A DNA stretch of 64,000 nt from Citrobacter gillenii (GCF_013337685.1 NZ_SUQN01000005.1:310001-374000), one strand, 5' to 3'; numbered from the stretch's first letter, positions 44,785 to 54,577 are shown. Notes: a model not told the origin generated them from the letters alone. Program-made: numbers and translations.

Positions 44785-45546
44785 TTAACGTGCCAGCCAG
44801 CCACCGTCGACGGCCAATGTATAGCCATTAATGTAGTCAGAGGCGCGGCTGGCAAGGAATACCGCCGGGCCTTTCAGGTCGTCAGGCGTTCCCCAGCGTC
44901 CGGCCGGAATACGGTCGACAATCTCCTGATTACGGTCGGCATCGTCCCGCAGTTGCTGCGTATTGTTGGTCGCCATGTAGCCCGGCGCAATGGCATTGAC
45001 GTTAATACCCTGTGCGGCCCATTCATTGGCCAGCAGGCGGGTTATGCCCAGTACGCCGCTTTTTGAAGCGGTGTAGGAAGGTACGCGGATACCGCCCTGG
45101 AAGGAGAGCATTGACGCAATGTTGATGATTTTTCCGCCCTGACCCTGGGTCAGGAATTGTCTGGCGACGGCCTGTGACAGAAAGAAAACGGATTTGAGAT
45201 TCAGGTTCATCACATCATCCCAGTCTTGCTCACTAAAGTTCAGGGCGTCCTCACGGCGAATGGTCCCCGCGTTATTGACCAGAATATCGATCCGACCAAA
45301 GGTGGAGACCGTTTGCATCACGATATCGTTCAGCGAGTTCTGCTGGCTGAGGTCGGCCTGGATAGTCAGAAAGCGTCGCCCGAGTGCATGGATTTTCTCA
45401 GCGGTTTGCACAGGAATTTTACGATTGACGCCGACCACGTCGCAGCCGGCCTCCGCCAGCGCAACCGCCATACCTTGCCCAAGCCCGGTATCACATCCGG
45501 TGACGATTGCTACTTTACCTTCAAGACGAAAAGCATCCAAAATCAT
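44785..45546 (-). CDS. Short-chain dehydrogenase, 2-deoxy-D-gluconate 3-dehydrogenase / KduD-like
   Basis: 253 residues from the ATG at 45546. Cofactor motif TGCDTGLGQG, catalytic Tyr-x3-Lys in SYTASKSG, and NNAG in ILVNNAGTIRRED. It is very like KduD, which reduces 2,5-diketo-3-deoxygluconate in pectin and hyaluronate breakdown. It stands alone with no kduI, uronate or transport gene nearby, so a different keto-gluconate substrate or a second KduD copy are both possible. In K-12 ydjM and hxpB are adjacent, so this gene is an insertion or an ancestral gene lost in K-12. Codon use looks like its neighbours. Confidence 0.85.
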   Translation of the reverse strand: MILDAFRLEGKVAIVTGCDTGLGQGMAVALAEAGCDVVGVNRKIPVQTAEKIHALGRRFLTIQADLSQQNSLNDIVMQTVSTFGRIDILVNNAGTIRREDALNFSEQDWDDVMNLNLKSVFFLSQAVARQFLTQGQGGKIINIASMLSFQGGIRVPSYTASKSGVLGITRLLANEWAAQGINVNAIAPGYMATNNTQQLRDDADRNQEIVDRIPAGRWGTPDDLKGPAVFLASRASDYINGYTLAVDGGWLAR

Positions 45547-45696
45547 ATTCACCCCGGCTATCAAATGGTTTTAACGCATGCTGTGAGTGAAAGAATAGGA
45601 GAGGCTGGCAGGAAATACAATGAAAAGTGAAACAATGTTTCAAAAAATATGACTAGTCTGGCAAAACGGGCAATGCAACCATTGCCCATCAGGGAA

Positions 45697-46365
45697 TTAT
45701 CCGCGTAGATGCGTGACGGTGAGATCGGCCAGCGAGGTCAATTTAACGTCAGCAAGAACAAAGCGGGCATCGTCCTGGTTCTCATGTGCAGGTACGACGA
45801 TCGCGCGCATGCGTGCTGCTTTTGATGCAATCATGCCGTTGACAGAATCTTCCAGCGCTACGCAAGATAAGGGCTCCACACCCAATTTTGCCGCGCAGTC
45901 GAGGTAGACCTGAGGATGCGGTTTGCTGTAGGGCAATTTCTCTGCCGAGGCCAGTGCGTCGAAGCTGTCGCGAAGATCAAACATCGTCAGCACTTTTTCC
46001 AGCATATGCAGCGGGGAGGCCGATGCCAGACCCACTCGTAAGCCCTGGGATTTGCACAGCGCGACGGCTTCACGTACGCCAGGCAGCAGTGGTTTTGTCT
46101 CTTCAACCAGGGCGATAGCCCGGGTGATAATGCGATCGGTGACCTCCTGGCGAGATGGGCCGCTCCACGGTTGCTGGGCGAACCACAGATCTACAACCAT
46201 ATCGATACGCAGCCCCAGCGTATCGGGCAGTTCATGGCGGCGAGTGATATCTACGCCTAAACTTGCGATCACATCCAGTTCAGCCTGATCCCAAAGGGGT
46301 TCAGAGTCGACCAGTAATCCATCCATATCGAAAATTGCAGCAAGAATTTGACGCGGGGTTGACAT
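45697..46365 (-). CDS. hxpB: Hexitol phosphatase B (HAD family, YniC)
   Basis: 222 residues from the ATG at 46365. HAD motif I is FDMDGLLVDSEP, motif II GLASAS, motif III KPHPQVYL and motif IV VALEDSVNG. The enzyme dephosphorylates 2-deoxyglucose 6-phosphate, mannitol 1-phosphate and similar esters. Starts further upstream lack family similarity. It is divergent from yniB. Confidence 0.94.
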   Translation of the reverse strand: MSTPRQILAAIFDMDGLLVDSEPLWDQAELDVIASLGVDITRRHELPDTLGLRIDMVVDLWFAQQPWSGPSRQEVTDRIITRAIALVEETKPLLPGVREAVALCKSQGLRVGLASASPLHMLEKVLTMFDLRDSFDALASAEKLPYSKPHPQVYLDCAAKLGVEPLSCVALEDSVNGMIASKAARMRAIVVPAHENQDDARFVLADVKLTSLADLTVTHLRG

Positions 46366-46535
46366 CACAACCTCTCCTTTGAACATGAAACAGCAGGGAT
46401 TAAGAGCCTGGGTGAACCGGCTCTCAGCGTTCATTATGGCTAATCCTCGATTATACCGCCTTTAAAGATCAGGCGAAAATGGTTATCAACGGGTAAACTT
46501 AGGCCAAAATGACACGTCTTAATCAAGGGGAACTC

Positions 46536-47072
46536 ATGACGTATCAACAAGCTGGACGCATTGCTGTCTTGAAAGGGCTGGTGGGATGGGTGATTTTCAT
46601 TCCGGCGCTGATTTCAACGCTGGTTTCAGTACTGAAGTTTATGTATGCGCACAGTGAAAAGCAGGAGGGGATTAACGCGGTGATGCTCGACTTTGCCCAC
46701 GTGATGATTGACATGATGCGGGTAAACACTCCCTTTCTTAACCTGTTTTGGTATAACTCACCGACACCTGATTTTCAAAGCGGACTGAATCTGGTTTTCT
46801 GGCTGATTTTTATTCTTATTTTTATCGGGCTGGCGATGCAGGATTCGGGTGCTCGCATGAGCCGTCAGGCTCGTTTTTTACGTGAAGGCGTTGAAGATCA
46901 GCTGATTCTGGAGCAGGCGAAGGGCAGTGAAGGGTTATCGCGAGAGCAGATTGAGTCGCGTATTGTCGTGCCGCATCATACGATTTTCTTACAAATATTC
47001 CCGCTCTATATTTTGCCGGTTATCGTCATCGTGATTGGCTATTTCTTCTTTTCGCTACTAGGTTTTTTGTAA
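46536..47072 (+). CDS. yniB: Inner-membrane protein YniB
   Basis: 178 residues from the ATG at 46536 after AAGGGGAA. Three hydrophobic segments are clear: about residues 14-35, 86-100 and 153-178. The middle loop is charged (MSRQARFLREGVEDQLILEQ). It is conserved in enterobacteria but has no known function. It is convergent with yniA; the 68-base gap has a 9-bp hairpin. Confidence 0.88.
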   Translation: MTYQQAGRIAVLKGLVGWVIFIPALISTLVSVLKFMYAHSEKQEGINAVMLDFAHVMIDMMRVNTPFLNLFWYNSPTPDFQSGLNLVFWLIFILIFIGLAMQDSGARMSRQARFLREGVEDQLILEQAKGSEGLSREQIESRIVVPHHTIFLQIFPLYILPVIVIVIGYFFFSLLGFL

Positions 47073-47082
47073 GCGCGTCACT

Positions 47083-47113
47083 ATCAGGCCCACGCGAAAG
47101 CTGCGGGCCTGAT
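47083..47113. terminator. Hairpin between convergent yniB and yniA
   Basis: ATCAGGCCC at 47083-47091 pairs with GGGCCTGAT at 47105-47113 around a 13-base loop. There is no long T run on either side, so it is a weak terminator candidate. Confidence 0.4.
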
Positions 47114-47140
47114 TAGCAAAGAACTTCCGCTATATATCTG

Positions 47141-48001
47141 TTAAGCCGCCAGTATCCTGTCCATCGCTTTCTGCGCCACCACCATATGTTGCCCGCCGAA
47201 CAGAATCGCTCGATTCAGCAGCGTATAAAGCTGATAGACAGGCTGCCTGTCGAGAAAATCCAGCGGCAGGGGGGAAACCGACTGATAGCCGTCATAAATT
47301 TGCGGTGGCTGATCGCTATGTAATGGCAGCATTGCCAGGTCGCACTCTCTGTCGCCCCAATAGCAGGCGGGGTCAAAGATGTAGGGACCATGAGGGCCAA
47401 GGGCGCAGTTCCCCGACCACAAATCGCCATGCAGTAGTGAAGGCTGTGGCTGGTGTGATGACAAACGCTGCTGAACATGGTCAACAATGGCGTCAATATT
47501 GCCAAATGCGATCCCTTTTTCGGCGGCAAGCTCCAGTTGCCAGCCAATCCGCTGTTCTGCAAAAAAGGTAGACCAGCGACGCTGCCACGTATTGGGTTGT
47601 GGCGTGGTAGAGAGTGCATTATCAAAGTCGAGGCCAAACTGCGGCTGATCGCTCCATTCATGAAGATGCGCGAGCTGTTGTCCGAGAATAAAGGCGTTGT
47701 GGGCATCCAGTGGACGGGGAGGGAGGAAATCCATCACCAAAAAGCTGTAGTCTCTGTCTGCACCGACCGCCCAGACCTTGGGGACTGAAACGGTATTGCT
47801 GTGGGAAAGCAGTTCCAGCTGGTCGGCTTCTGCCGTAAAGCCGGTTAATAGCTCCCTTTCATCGCATTTGACGAAAAAATCGCGCCCCGCATAGCGTAAA
47901 TGCCATGCGGCGTGGATCTCACCGCCGGGCAGTTCATTACGCAGCTCGATTTCGCCTTCACCGAGTTGCTCGCTTAAAAGACGACTGATAGCCTGCCACA
48001 T
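47141..48001 (-). CDS. yniA: Fructosamine kinase family protein YniA
   Basis: 286 residues from the ATG at 48001. It has the aminoglycoside-phosphotransferase-like kinase core: FFVKCDERE (ATP Lys), LLHGDLWSGN (catalytic Asp) and YIFDPACYWGDRECDLAM (metal Asp). Family members phosphorylate fructosamines on glycated proteins, leading to deglycation; for YniA the substrate is less certain. An upstream start at 48016 is possible but adds an atypical tail. In the 264-base gap to pfkB are two TCACGTGA palindromes. Confidence 0.9.
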   Translation of the reverse strand: MWQAISRLLSEQLGEGEIELRNELPGGEIHAAWHLRYAGRDFFVKCDERELLTGFTAEADQLELLSHSNTVSVPKVWAVGADRDYSFLVMDFLPPRPLDAHNAFILGQQLAHLHEWSDQPQFGLDFDNALSTTPQPNTWQRRWSTFFAEQRIGWQLELAAEKGIAFGNIDAIVDHVQQRLSSHQPQPSLLHGDLWSGNCALGPHGPYIFDPACYWGDRECDLAMLPLHSDQPPQIYDGYQSVSPLPLDFLDRQPVYQLYTLLNRAILFGGQHMVVAQKAMDRILAA

Positions 48002-48238
48002 GATGTCTCTCCCCATGTTGTCTGCCAGATCATAAGGTTAGCGCAATAATGCGGTAAAAAAACACGAACCAACGCACACCGTGGACGCGTTATCGCTGAA
48101 AAAGCACGTAATGTTTGTTGCTATTTCACTCCTTGCCAGAGCGCTGCAGTTATGGGTTCACGTGATCCACTGCTTTGTTATCACGTGATTTTTCAGCATA
48201 GACGCATAACACGTATGTCGACAGTTTTGTTGGTAAAT

Positions 48239-48258
48239 CCCCCTTGATGATGAGGGGG
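48239..48258 (-). terminator. Possible pfkB terminator
   Basis: CCCCCT and AGGGGG pair with an 8-base loop, starting 8 bases after the pfkB stop on the minus strand. The following sequence is only moderately T-rich. Confidence 0.4.
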
Positions 48259-48265
48259 AAGGGCA

Positions 48266-49195
48266 TTACCGCGAAAGGTATGCGTATATTTTCTGCGTAT
48301 CGTCCTGCGAGCATAAACGGGTACCCTGATTGAGGGTTGCCGCGCTACCTGCCGCTACGCCAAAACGAACAATATCGTCAAATGGCGCATTCTGTGCCAG
48401 TTTCAGCGTCATCGCGCCGACCATACTGTCACCCGCGCCAACGGTACTTTGGCTCTTAACCGGCGGGGGTACCACCTGTACGCAGGTTTCACCGTCAACG
48501 CCCAGTGCCCCTTGCGGTCCCAACGAAACGACAACACGTTGCGCTTTACCGCTGTGCACAATTTCCTCCGCGGCCTTACGGACGTCATCAGGTTGTGTGA
48601 GTTCGCGGTTAACCAACGCGCTGAGTTCTTTGAGGTTGGGTTTGACCAGTTCGATATTGCCGAGCGTTAATGCGGCAGTCAGTGCCTCACCTGAGCTATC
48701 AACAATGCAGCGAATGCCCTGCTTTTGTGCCGCAGTAATAAGTTGGGTGAGTTTTTCAAGCTTCACGCCGGGTGGCAGGCTGCCGCTTATCACCAGCAGC
48801 GCGCCGGACTCAATTTCCAGCACCTGATCCTGAAGCTGGTGGAACTCGTCATCGGTAAGTGTTGCCCCAGGCATAACAAATCGATACTGCTCGCCGCTGG
48901 ATTCTACGTGGACGTGAAGATTTTGCCGGGTCCAGTCTTTGGCCTCTATGGTGGCGACCGGGACATTTTCATCGGCAAGCAATGATACCAGGTGTTCCCC
49001 GGTAGCGCCGCCAGCCGGAAAGATAGCCGTTGCGTTTCCGCCAAGATGAGCAATGGCGCGGGCCACGTTAATACCACCACCACCGGGTTCAAAAACCGGC
49101 GAGGTGCAGCGAAGTTTACCTTCGGGATAGATTTGCGGGGTGATTGTTGCGCTATCGAGAGAGGGCGCAAGTGTTAACGTATAGATACGTACCAT
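48266..49195 (-). CDS. pfkB: 6-phosphofructokinase II
   Basis: 309 residues. It phosphorylates fructose 6-phosphate to the 1,6-bisphosphate, the minor, non-PfkA isozyme. PfkB-family signatures are at GGGGINVARA (residues 38-47) and the catalytic TVGAGDSMVG with Asp256. ATG at 49195, AGGAGGT just upstream. It is divergent from ydiY; the upstream gap of 287 bases is shared. Confidence 0.96.
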   Translation of the reverse strand: MVRIYTLTLAPSLDSATITPQIYPEGKLRCTSPVFEPGGGGINVARAIAHLGGNATAIFPAGGATGEHLVSLLADENVPVATIEAKDWTRQNLHVHVESSGEQYRFVMPGATLTDDEFHQLQDQVLEIESGALLVISGSLPPGVKLEKLTQLITAAQKQGIRCIVDSSGEALTAALTLGNIELVKPNLKELSALVNRELTQPDDVRKAAEEIVHSGKAQRVVVSLGPQGALGVDGETCVQVVPPPVKSQSTVGAGDSMVGAMTLKLAQNAPFDDIVRFGVAAGSAATLNQGTRLCSQDDTQKIYAYLSR

Positions 49196-49361
49196 CGTTA
49201 CCTCCTGTTAGGCTGTCCTCAGTCTGGCACTTAATGTGACGAAAGTGAAGTAATTAACAACATGATTTATCGCATCTTTATTTAAAATTATCTCGGCAAA
49301 GATATATAAATAAAATTACGGTTTAAGAACGCTCTTATTCAAAAAATGAAATAAGAAATTA

Positions 49362-49390
49362 TTGCTATGTTATTCGAGTCTTTTTATAAT
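49362..49390 (+). promoter_or_regulatory. Predicted promoter before the ydiY leader
   Basis: TTGCTA at 49362-49367, 17-base spacer and a perfect TATAAT at 49385-49390. Transcription should start near 49397, giving an 86-base leader to ydiY. Confidence 0.65.
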
Positions 49391-49426
49391 TTGTTACCTT
49401 TCAAGGGGCTTTTGTCATTGATCCCT

Positions 49427-49486
49427 ATGAAAGTTTCCGAGACCGTAATGGTCTCTTTTTTTGTTGTACGGACTCTTTATAAATGA
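49427..49486 (+). CDS. Possible 19-residue leader peptide of ydiY
   Basis: The frame begins at ATG 49427 and encodes MKVSETVMVSFFVVRTLYK, ending with TGA at 49484-49486. That stop overlaps the ydiY ATG (49483) as ATGA. An intrinsic terminator lies within the frame. The ribosome site is weak: AAGGGG is about 20 bases upstream, and a second in-frame ATG at 49448 has only GAG nearby. The layout looks like leader-peptide attenuation or translational coupling, but no run of one codon identifies an amino-acid signal. Confidence 0.35.
   Translation: MKVSETVMVSFFVVRTLYK
49439..49462 (+). terminator. Intrinsic terminator inside the ydiY leader
   Basis: GAGACC, GTAAT loop, GGTCTC, then seven T residues. 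It lies 20 bases before the ydiY start codon and downstream of the predicted promoter, so it would stop most ydiY transcription unless avoided. Confidence 0.75.
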
Positions 49487-50241
49487 AGCTTTTGAAGACA
49501 GTACCCGCAGCACTCGTGCTGATGGGGGGCGTGTTTGCGTCAATGCATGCCGCCGCCGATGATTCCGTTTTTACTGTCATGGATGACCCCTCCAGCGCGA
49601 AAAAACCCTTTGAAGGTAACCTGAACGCGGGATACCTCGCCCAGTCAGGCAACACAAAAAGTTCTTCTTTAACCGCAGATACCACCATGACCTGGTACGG
49701 TGAAACCACGGCGTGGTCTCTGTGGGGCAATGCCAGCAATACCTCGTCGAATGATGAACGCTCTTCGGAGAAATACGCCGTAGGTGGTCGTAGTCGTTTT
49801 AATATGACGGATTATGATTATCTGTTCGGACAGGCCAGTTGGTTGACCGACCGCTACAACGGTTATCACGAGCGTGACGTACTGACTGCAGGTTATGGTC
49901 GTCAGTTCCTTAATGGGCCGGTACACAGCTTCCGTTTCGAATTCGGTCCAGGCGTACGCTATGACGAACACACCGATGGCACAACCGAAACGCAGCCGCT
50001 GGGTTATGCGTCAGGCGCTTATGCGTGGCAGATGACGGACACCACCAAATTCACACAAGGGGTGTCGGTATTTGGTGCTGAAGATACGACGCTTAACTCT
50101 GAAACAGCGTTAAATGTGGCTATTAACGAACACTTCGGTTTGAAAGTGGCTTATAACGTCACCTGGAACTCAGAACCACCGGCTACGGCACCGGAACATA
50201 CCGATCGTCGTACGACCGTTTCGCTCGGCTATCGTATGTAG
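49483..50241 (+). CDS. ydiY: DUF481 outer-membrane beta-barrel-like protein YdiY
   Basis: 252 residues. A signal peptide (MKLLKTVPAALVLMGGVFAS, cut near MHAAA) is followed by a chain of alternating strands with GYLAQSGNTKSSS, the DUF481 salt-induced outer-membrane-protein signature, ending in an aromatic-free but strand-like SLGYRM. It probably forms a small barrel in the outer membrane; E. coli ydiY is acid-inducible, function unknown. It is the first gene after an unusual leader with a terminator and overlapping ORF. Confidence 0.9.
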   Translation: MKLLKTVPAALVLMGGVFASMHAAADDSVFTVMDDPSSAKKPFEGNLNAGYLAQSGNTKSSSLTADTTMTWYGETTAWSLWGNASNTSSNDERSSEKYAVGGRSRFNMTDYDYLFGQASWLTDRYNGYHERDVLTAGYGRQFLNGPVHSFRFEFGPGVRYDEHTDGTTETQPLGYASGAYAWQMTDTTKFTQGVSVFGAEDTTLNSETALNVAINEHFGLKVAYNVTWNSEPPATAPEHTDRRTTVSLGYRM

Positions 50242-50244
50242 TAA

Positions 50245-50275
50245 AAAGCCGGGTCAAATAAATGGCCCGGCTTTT
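50245..50275 (+). terminator. ydiY terminator
   Basis: AAAGCCGGG and CCCGGCTTT pair around a short AT loop, right after the ydiY stop, with a short T run. Confidence 0.85.
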
Positions 50276-50345
50276 CCAAATAAAATTTCAGTGTTATTAT
50301 TTTCTGACCGGTATTTTAATTTTTTCGAAAAAAACTTTTCTTCAT

Positions 50346-50363
50346 ACTTTCTCCATAATTACT
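50346..50363 (+). promoter_or_regulatory. BaeR-like box upstream of the 77-residue gene
   Basis: ACTTTCTCCATAATTACT matches the BaeR consensus at 13 of 18 positions, including all of CTCCATAATT. It lies about 140 bases before the gene at 50507. A TTGACA follows at 50388-50393, with only a poor -10. Confidence 0.5.
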
Positions 50364-50506
50364 CTTTTGGGTACATATTCAATTTATTTGACACGAATTG
50401 ATAAATAAATTGACTAGGAAAAAGTGTGAGCCAGATCTACACTCTTACCTATAGGCAATTAATCGCCTTCAGACCTTAGCATTAATTCAAGTAAGAGAAG
50501 ATACCT

Positions 50507-50740
50507 ATGAAAAATATCAAAGCGACGGCTGCTGTCATCGTGCTTTCTGCGCTGTCCTTCGGTGTGTTTGCAGCCGTTCCGGTCACCAACGCACCGTCTG
50601 ATAACACGACACAGGTTGGCATCACGCATGCCTCTGATGTGGAAGCAGGTTCAAATATCGCTCCTGGTTCCCAGTCAACTGGCCAAAGTATGAATGATGC
50701 GTTTAATGTTCATACCCTGGTTGCTGGCGAATGGTCTTAA
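50507..50740 (+). CDS. Small exported protein of unknown function
   Basis: 77 residues. A clear signal peptide (MKNIKATAAVIVLSALSFGV, cut after FAA) gives a mature peptide of about 53 residues. The signal and the next 20 residues (VPVTNAPSDNTTQVGITHAS) resemble the start of the BhsA/YdgH DUF1471 group, but the rest, DVEAGSNIAPGSQSTGQS and on to VAGEWS, does not. It has no Cys and few charges. AGAGAAG precedes the ATG and a terminator follows. I do not recognise it as a named E. coli protein; a BaeR-like box upstream suggests an envelope-stress role. Confidence 0.75.
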   Translation: MKNIKATAAVIVLSALSFGVFAAVPVTNAPSDNTTQVGITHASDVEAGSNIAPGSQSTGQSMNDAFNVHTLVAGEWS

Positions 50741-50785
50741 TATCTTCATCAGTGTCCAGACGTCTATTCAGCCAAATGTCGTAAT

Positions 50786-50820
50786 GAAAAAACCGGATAT
50801 TGATGTACCGGTTTTTATTT
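50786..50820 (+). terminator. Terminator after the 77-residue gene
   Basis: AAAAACCGG and CCGGTTTTT pair around an 11-base loop, followed by a T-rich tail. Confidence 0.85.
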
Positions 50821-50926
50821 TGTCATAAACAGTAAAGTAATATTGAAATATCTTTTTTAATTTATTGGACGCATCTGTGTACATCGCGAAATAACGCAAA
50901 GTACCATTTATTAACGGCGTGACGGT

Positions 50927-51034
50927 TCAACCCCAAATCATTGCTGCCCACCTTAACATCAACATTGCCGCGCAAATGACGAGCAGTACCACAACCATTT
51001 TCCAGTGTTTTTTGGCAAAGCGATTTTTTGGCAT
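50927..51034 (-). CDS. yniD: Small membrane protein YniD
   Basis: 35 residues from the ATG at 51034. It starts MPKNRFAKKHWKM, then a single membrane span (VVVLLVICAAMLMLRWAAM), ending in IWG. It matches E. coli YniD almost residue for residue. The basic N-terminus should stay in the cytoplasm. No function is known. The longer frame up to 51163 is unsupported; AGGAAAG precedes the chosen start. It is divergent from thrS. Confidence 0.9.
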   Translation of the reverse strand: MPKNRFAKKHWKMVVVLLVICAAMLMLRWAAMIWG

Positions 51035-51339
51035 GGTTCTTTCCTGGTCAGTAACAATGATTACCGCATAGTGTAACAAAGACGGCAGGGCGCCAGTGAA
51101 TTGATTTACATCATAGATGGCGCGTTGATTGTCGCTTTGAACGACCCGTAATGCCGTGTACACTGTCAGGCGGTGTTATCAAAAAGCGGGTGTAGGTTAC
51201 AGCGTTGCCAGTCAGGTAATGCGTGACATATTTCGCAGAGTGAAGCGGGAATCAGCCCACACCTTTTTGATAAATTTTAAATAGTGAAACTTTGTATGTG
51301 CTCTTACGTGTGGGGCACCACTGCAAATAAGGATATAAC
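51035..51339 (+). promoter_or_regulatory. thrS promoter and translational operator
   Basis: 305 bases. TTGAAC at 51137-51142 with TACACT at 51159-51164 is a likely promoter. The leader has a long stem joining ATCAAAAAGCGGGTGT (from 51178) to CCCACACCTTTTTGAT (51256-51271). A hairpin at 51298-51318 presents CGT in its loop, like the tRNA-Thr anticodon arm. In E. coli ThrRS binds this operator and blocks its own translation. AAGGAT lies 6 bases before the ATG. Confidence 0.8.
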
Positions 51340-53268
51340 ATGCCTGTTATTACTCTTCCTGATGGCAGCCAACGCCATTACGACCACGCTGTAAGTCCCA
51401 TGGATGTTGCGCTGGACATCGGTCCAGGTCTGGCGAAAGCCACCATCGCTGGCCGTGTAAACGGTGAGCTGGTTGATGCTTCCGATCTGATTGAACAGGA
51501 TGCGAAACTCTCCATCATTACCGCTAAGGATGATGAAGGTCTGGAGATCATTCGTCACTCCTGTGCGCACCTGTTAGGGCACGCGATCAAACAACTCTGG
51601 CCGCACACCAAAATGGCGATCGGACCGGTTGTTGACAACGGCTTTTACTACGATATCGATCTTGACCGTACGTTAACCCAGGAAGACGTCGACGCGCTCG
51701 AAAAGCGGATGCACGAGCTCGCTGAGAAAAACTACGATGTCATTAAGAAGAAAGTCAGCTGGTACGAAGCGCGTGAAACGTTCGTGAAGCGTGGCGAGAC
51801 CTATAAAGTCTCTATCCTTGATGAAAATATTGCCCATGATGACAAGCCTGGCTTGTATCATCATGAAGAATACGTCGATATGTGCCGTGGCCCGCACGTG
51901 CCGAACATGCGTTTCTGTCATCACTTCAAACTGATGAAGACCGCTGGGGCATACTGGCGCGGCGACAGCAACAACAAGATGCTGCAGCGCATTTATGGTA
52001 CTGCATGGGCCGATAAAAAAGCGCTGAGTGCCTACCTGCAACGTCTGGAAGAAGCGGCTAAACGCGACCACCGTAAAATTGGTAAGCAGCTTGACCTGTA
52101 TCATATGCAGGAAGAAGCGCCAGGTATGGTGTTCTGGCATAACGATGGCTGGACAATTTTCCGTGAACTGGAAGTTTTCGTTCGTTCGAAACTGAAAGAA
52201 TACCAGTATCAGGAAGTGAAAGGCCCGTTCATGATGGACCGTGTGCTGTGGGAAAAAACAGGGCACTGGGACAACTACAAGGATGCGATGTTCACCACCT
52301 CTTCAGAGAACCGTGAATACTGCATCAAGCCAATGAACTGCCCAGGCCACGTTCAGATCTTTAATCAGGGTCTGAAATCGTATCGCGACCTGCCGCTGCG
52401 TATGGCGGAATTTGGTAGCTGTCACCGTAACGAACCGTCAGGTGCGCTGCACGGCCTGATGCGCGTACGTGGCTTCACTCAAGATGATGCGCATATCTTC
52501 TGTACCGAAGAGCAGATTCGTGATGAAGTTAACGCCTGCATTCGTATGGTCTACGATATGTACAGCACCTTTGGCTTCGAGAAAATCGTTGTCAAACTGT
52601 CCACTCGCCCCGAGAAACGTATCGGTAGCGATGAAATGTGGGACCGTGCTGAAGCGGACTTAGCGGTTGCGCTGGAAGAAAACAACATCCCGTTTGAGTT
52701 CCAACTGGGTGAAGGCGCATTCTACGGTCCGAAAATTGAATTTACCCTGTATGACTGCCTCGATCGCGCATGGCAGTGCGGTACTGTACAGCTGGACTTC
52801 TCTCTGCCGTCTCGTCTGAGCGCCTCTTATGTTGGCGAAAACAATGAGCGTCAGGTACCGGTAATGATTCACCGCGCGATTCTTGGGTCAATGGAACGTT
52901 TCATTGGTATCCTGACCGAAGAGTTCGCTGGCTTCTTCCCGACCTGGCTTGCGCCGGTTCAGGTTGTGGTCATGAATATTACCGATTCGCAGTCTGAATA
53001 CGTCAACGAATTAACGCAGAAACTACAAAATGCGGGTATTCGTGTAAAAGCAGACTTGAGAAATGAGAAGATTGGCTTTAAAATCCGCGAGCACACTTTA
53101 CGTCGTGTCCCTTACATGTTGGTCTGTGGCGACAAAGAGGTAGAAGCAGGCAAAGTTGCCGTGCGTACCCGTCGTGGCAAAGACTTGGGCAGCCTGGACG
53201 TAAGTGAAGTTATCGAGAAGCTGCAACAAGAGATTCGCAGCCGCAGTCTTCAACAACTGGAGGAATAA
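51340..53268 (+). CDS. thrS: Threonyl-tRNA synthetase
   Basis: 642 residues. Domains in order: N-terminal TGS, editing domain with [16 protein letters not shown] and the CRGPH motif, class II catalytic core (motif 2 around [20 protein letters not shown]), and C-terminal anticodon-binding domain from about residue 535. Zinc ligands are the Cys of MNCPGH, the His of DDAHIF and the His in MIHRAI. It charges tRNA-Thr and clears mischarged serine. It is the first gene of the translation operon; infC begins 3 bases after its stop. Confidence 0.98.
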   Translation: MPVITLPDGSQRHYDHAVSPMDVALDIGPGLAKATIAGRVNGELVDASDLIEQDAKLSIITAKDDEGLEIIRHSCAHLLGHAIKQLWPHTKMAIGPVVDNGFYYDIDLDRTLTQEDVDALEKRMHELAEKNYDVIKKKVSWYEARETFVKRGETYKVSILDENIAHDDKPGLYHHEEYVDMCRGPHVPNMRFCHHFKLMKTAGAYWRGDSNNKMLQRIYGTAWADKKALSAYLQRLEEAAKRDHRKIGKQLDLYHMQEEAPGMVFWHNDGWTIFRELEVFVRSKLKEYQYQEVKGPFMMDRVLWEKTGHWDNYKDAMFTTSSENREYCIKPMNCPGHVQIFNQGLKSYRDLPLRMAEFGSCHRNEPSGALHGLMRVRGFTQDDAHIFCTEEQIRDEVNACIRMVYDMYSTFGFEKIVVKLSTRPEKRIGSDEMWDRAEADLAVALEENNIPFEFQLGEGAFYGPKIEFTLYDCLDRAWQCGTVQLDFSLPSRLSASYVGENNERQVPVMIHRAILGSMERFIGILTEEFAGFFPTWLAPVQVVVMNITDSQSEYVNELTQKLQNAGIRVKADLRNEKIGFKIREHTLRRVPYMLVCGDKEVEAGKVAVRTRRGKDLGSLDVSEVIEKLQQEIRSRSLQQLEE

Positions 53269-53814
<546 letters not shown>

Positions 53815-53886
53815 GGCCTTCAAGTAGCAATTCCTGTGGAGCCTACGGGCTTCGCAGGTTTTGTTCGCCTATGTTTCGTTTATTAA

Positions 53887-54108
<222 letters not shown>

Positions 54109-54139
54109 GCCGTTAACGTTTAATTAATTTTTTTACTAA

Positions 54140-54520
<381 letters not shown>

Positions 54521-54530
54521 GCCGGTGAAA

Positions 54531-54560
54531 AGAGGGAGCCTGGCTCCCTCTCTTTTATTT
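54531..54560 (+). terminator. rplT terminator
   Basis: AGAGGGAGCC, one loop base and GGCTCCCTCT form a ten-pair stem, followed by a T-rich tail. Confidence 0.92.
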
Positions 54561-54577
54561 GTAGCGTAATCAATTAG

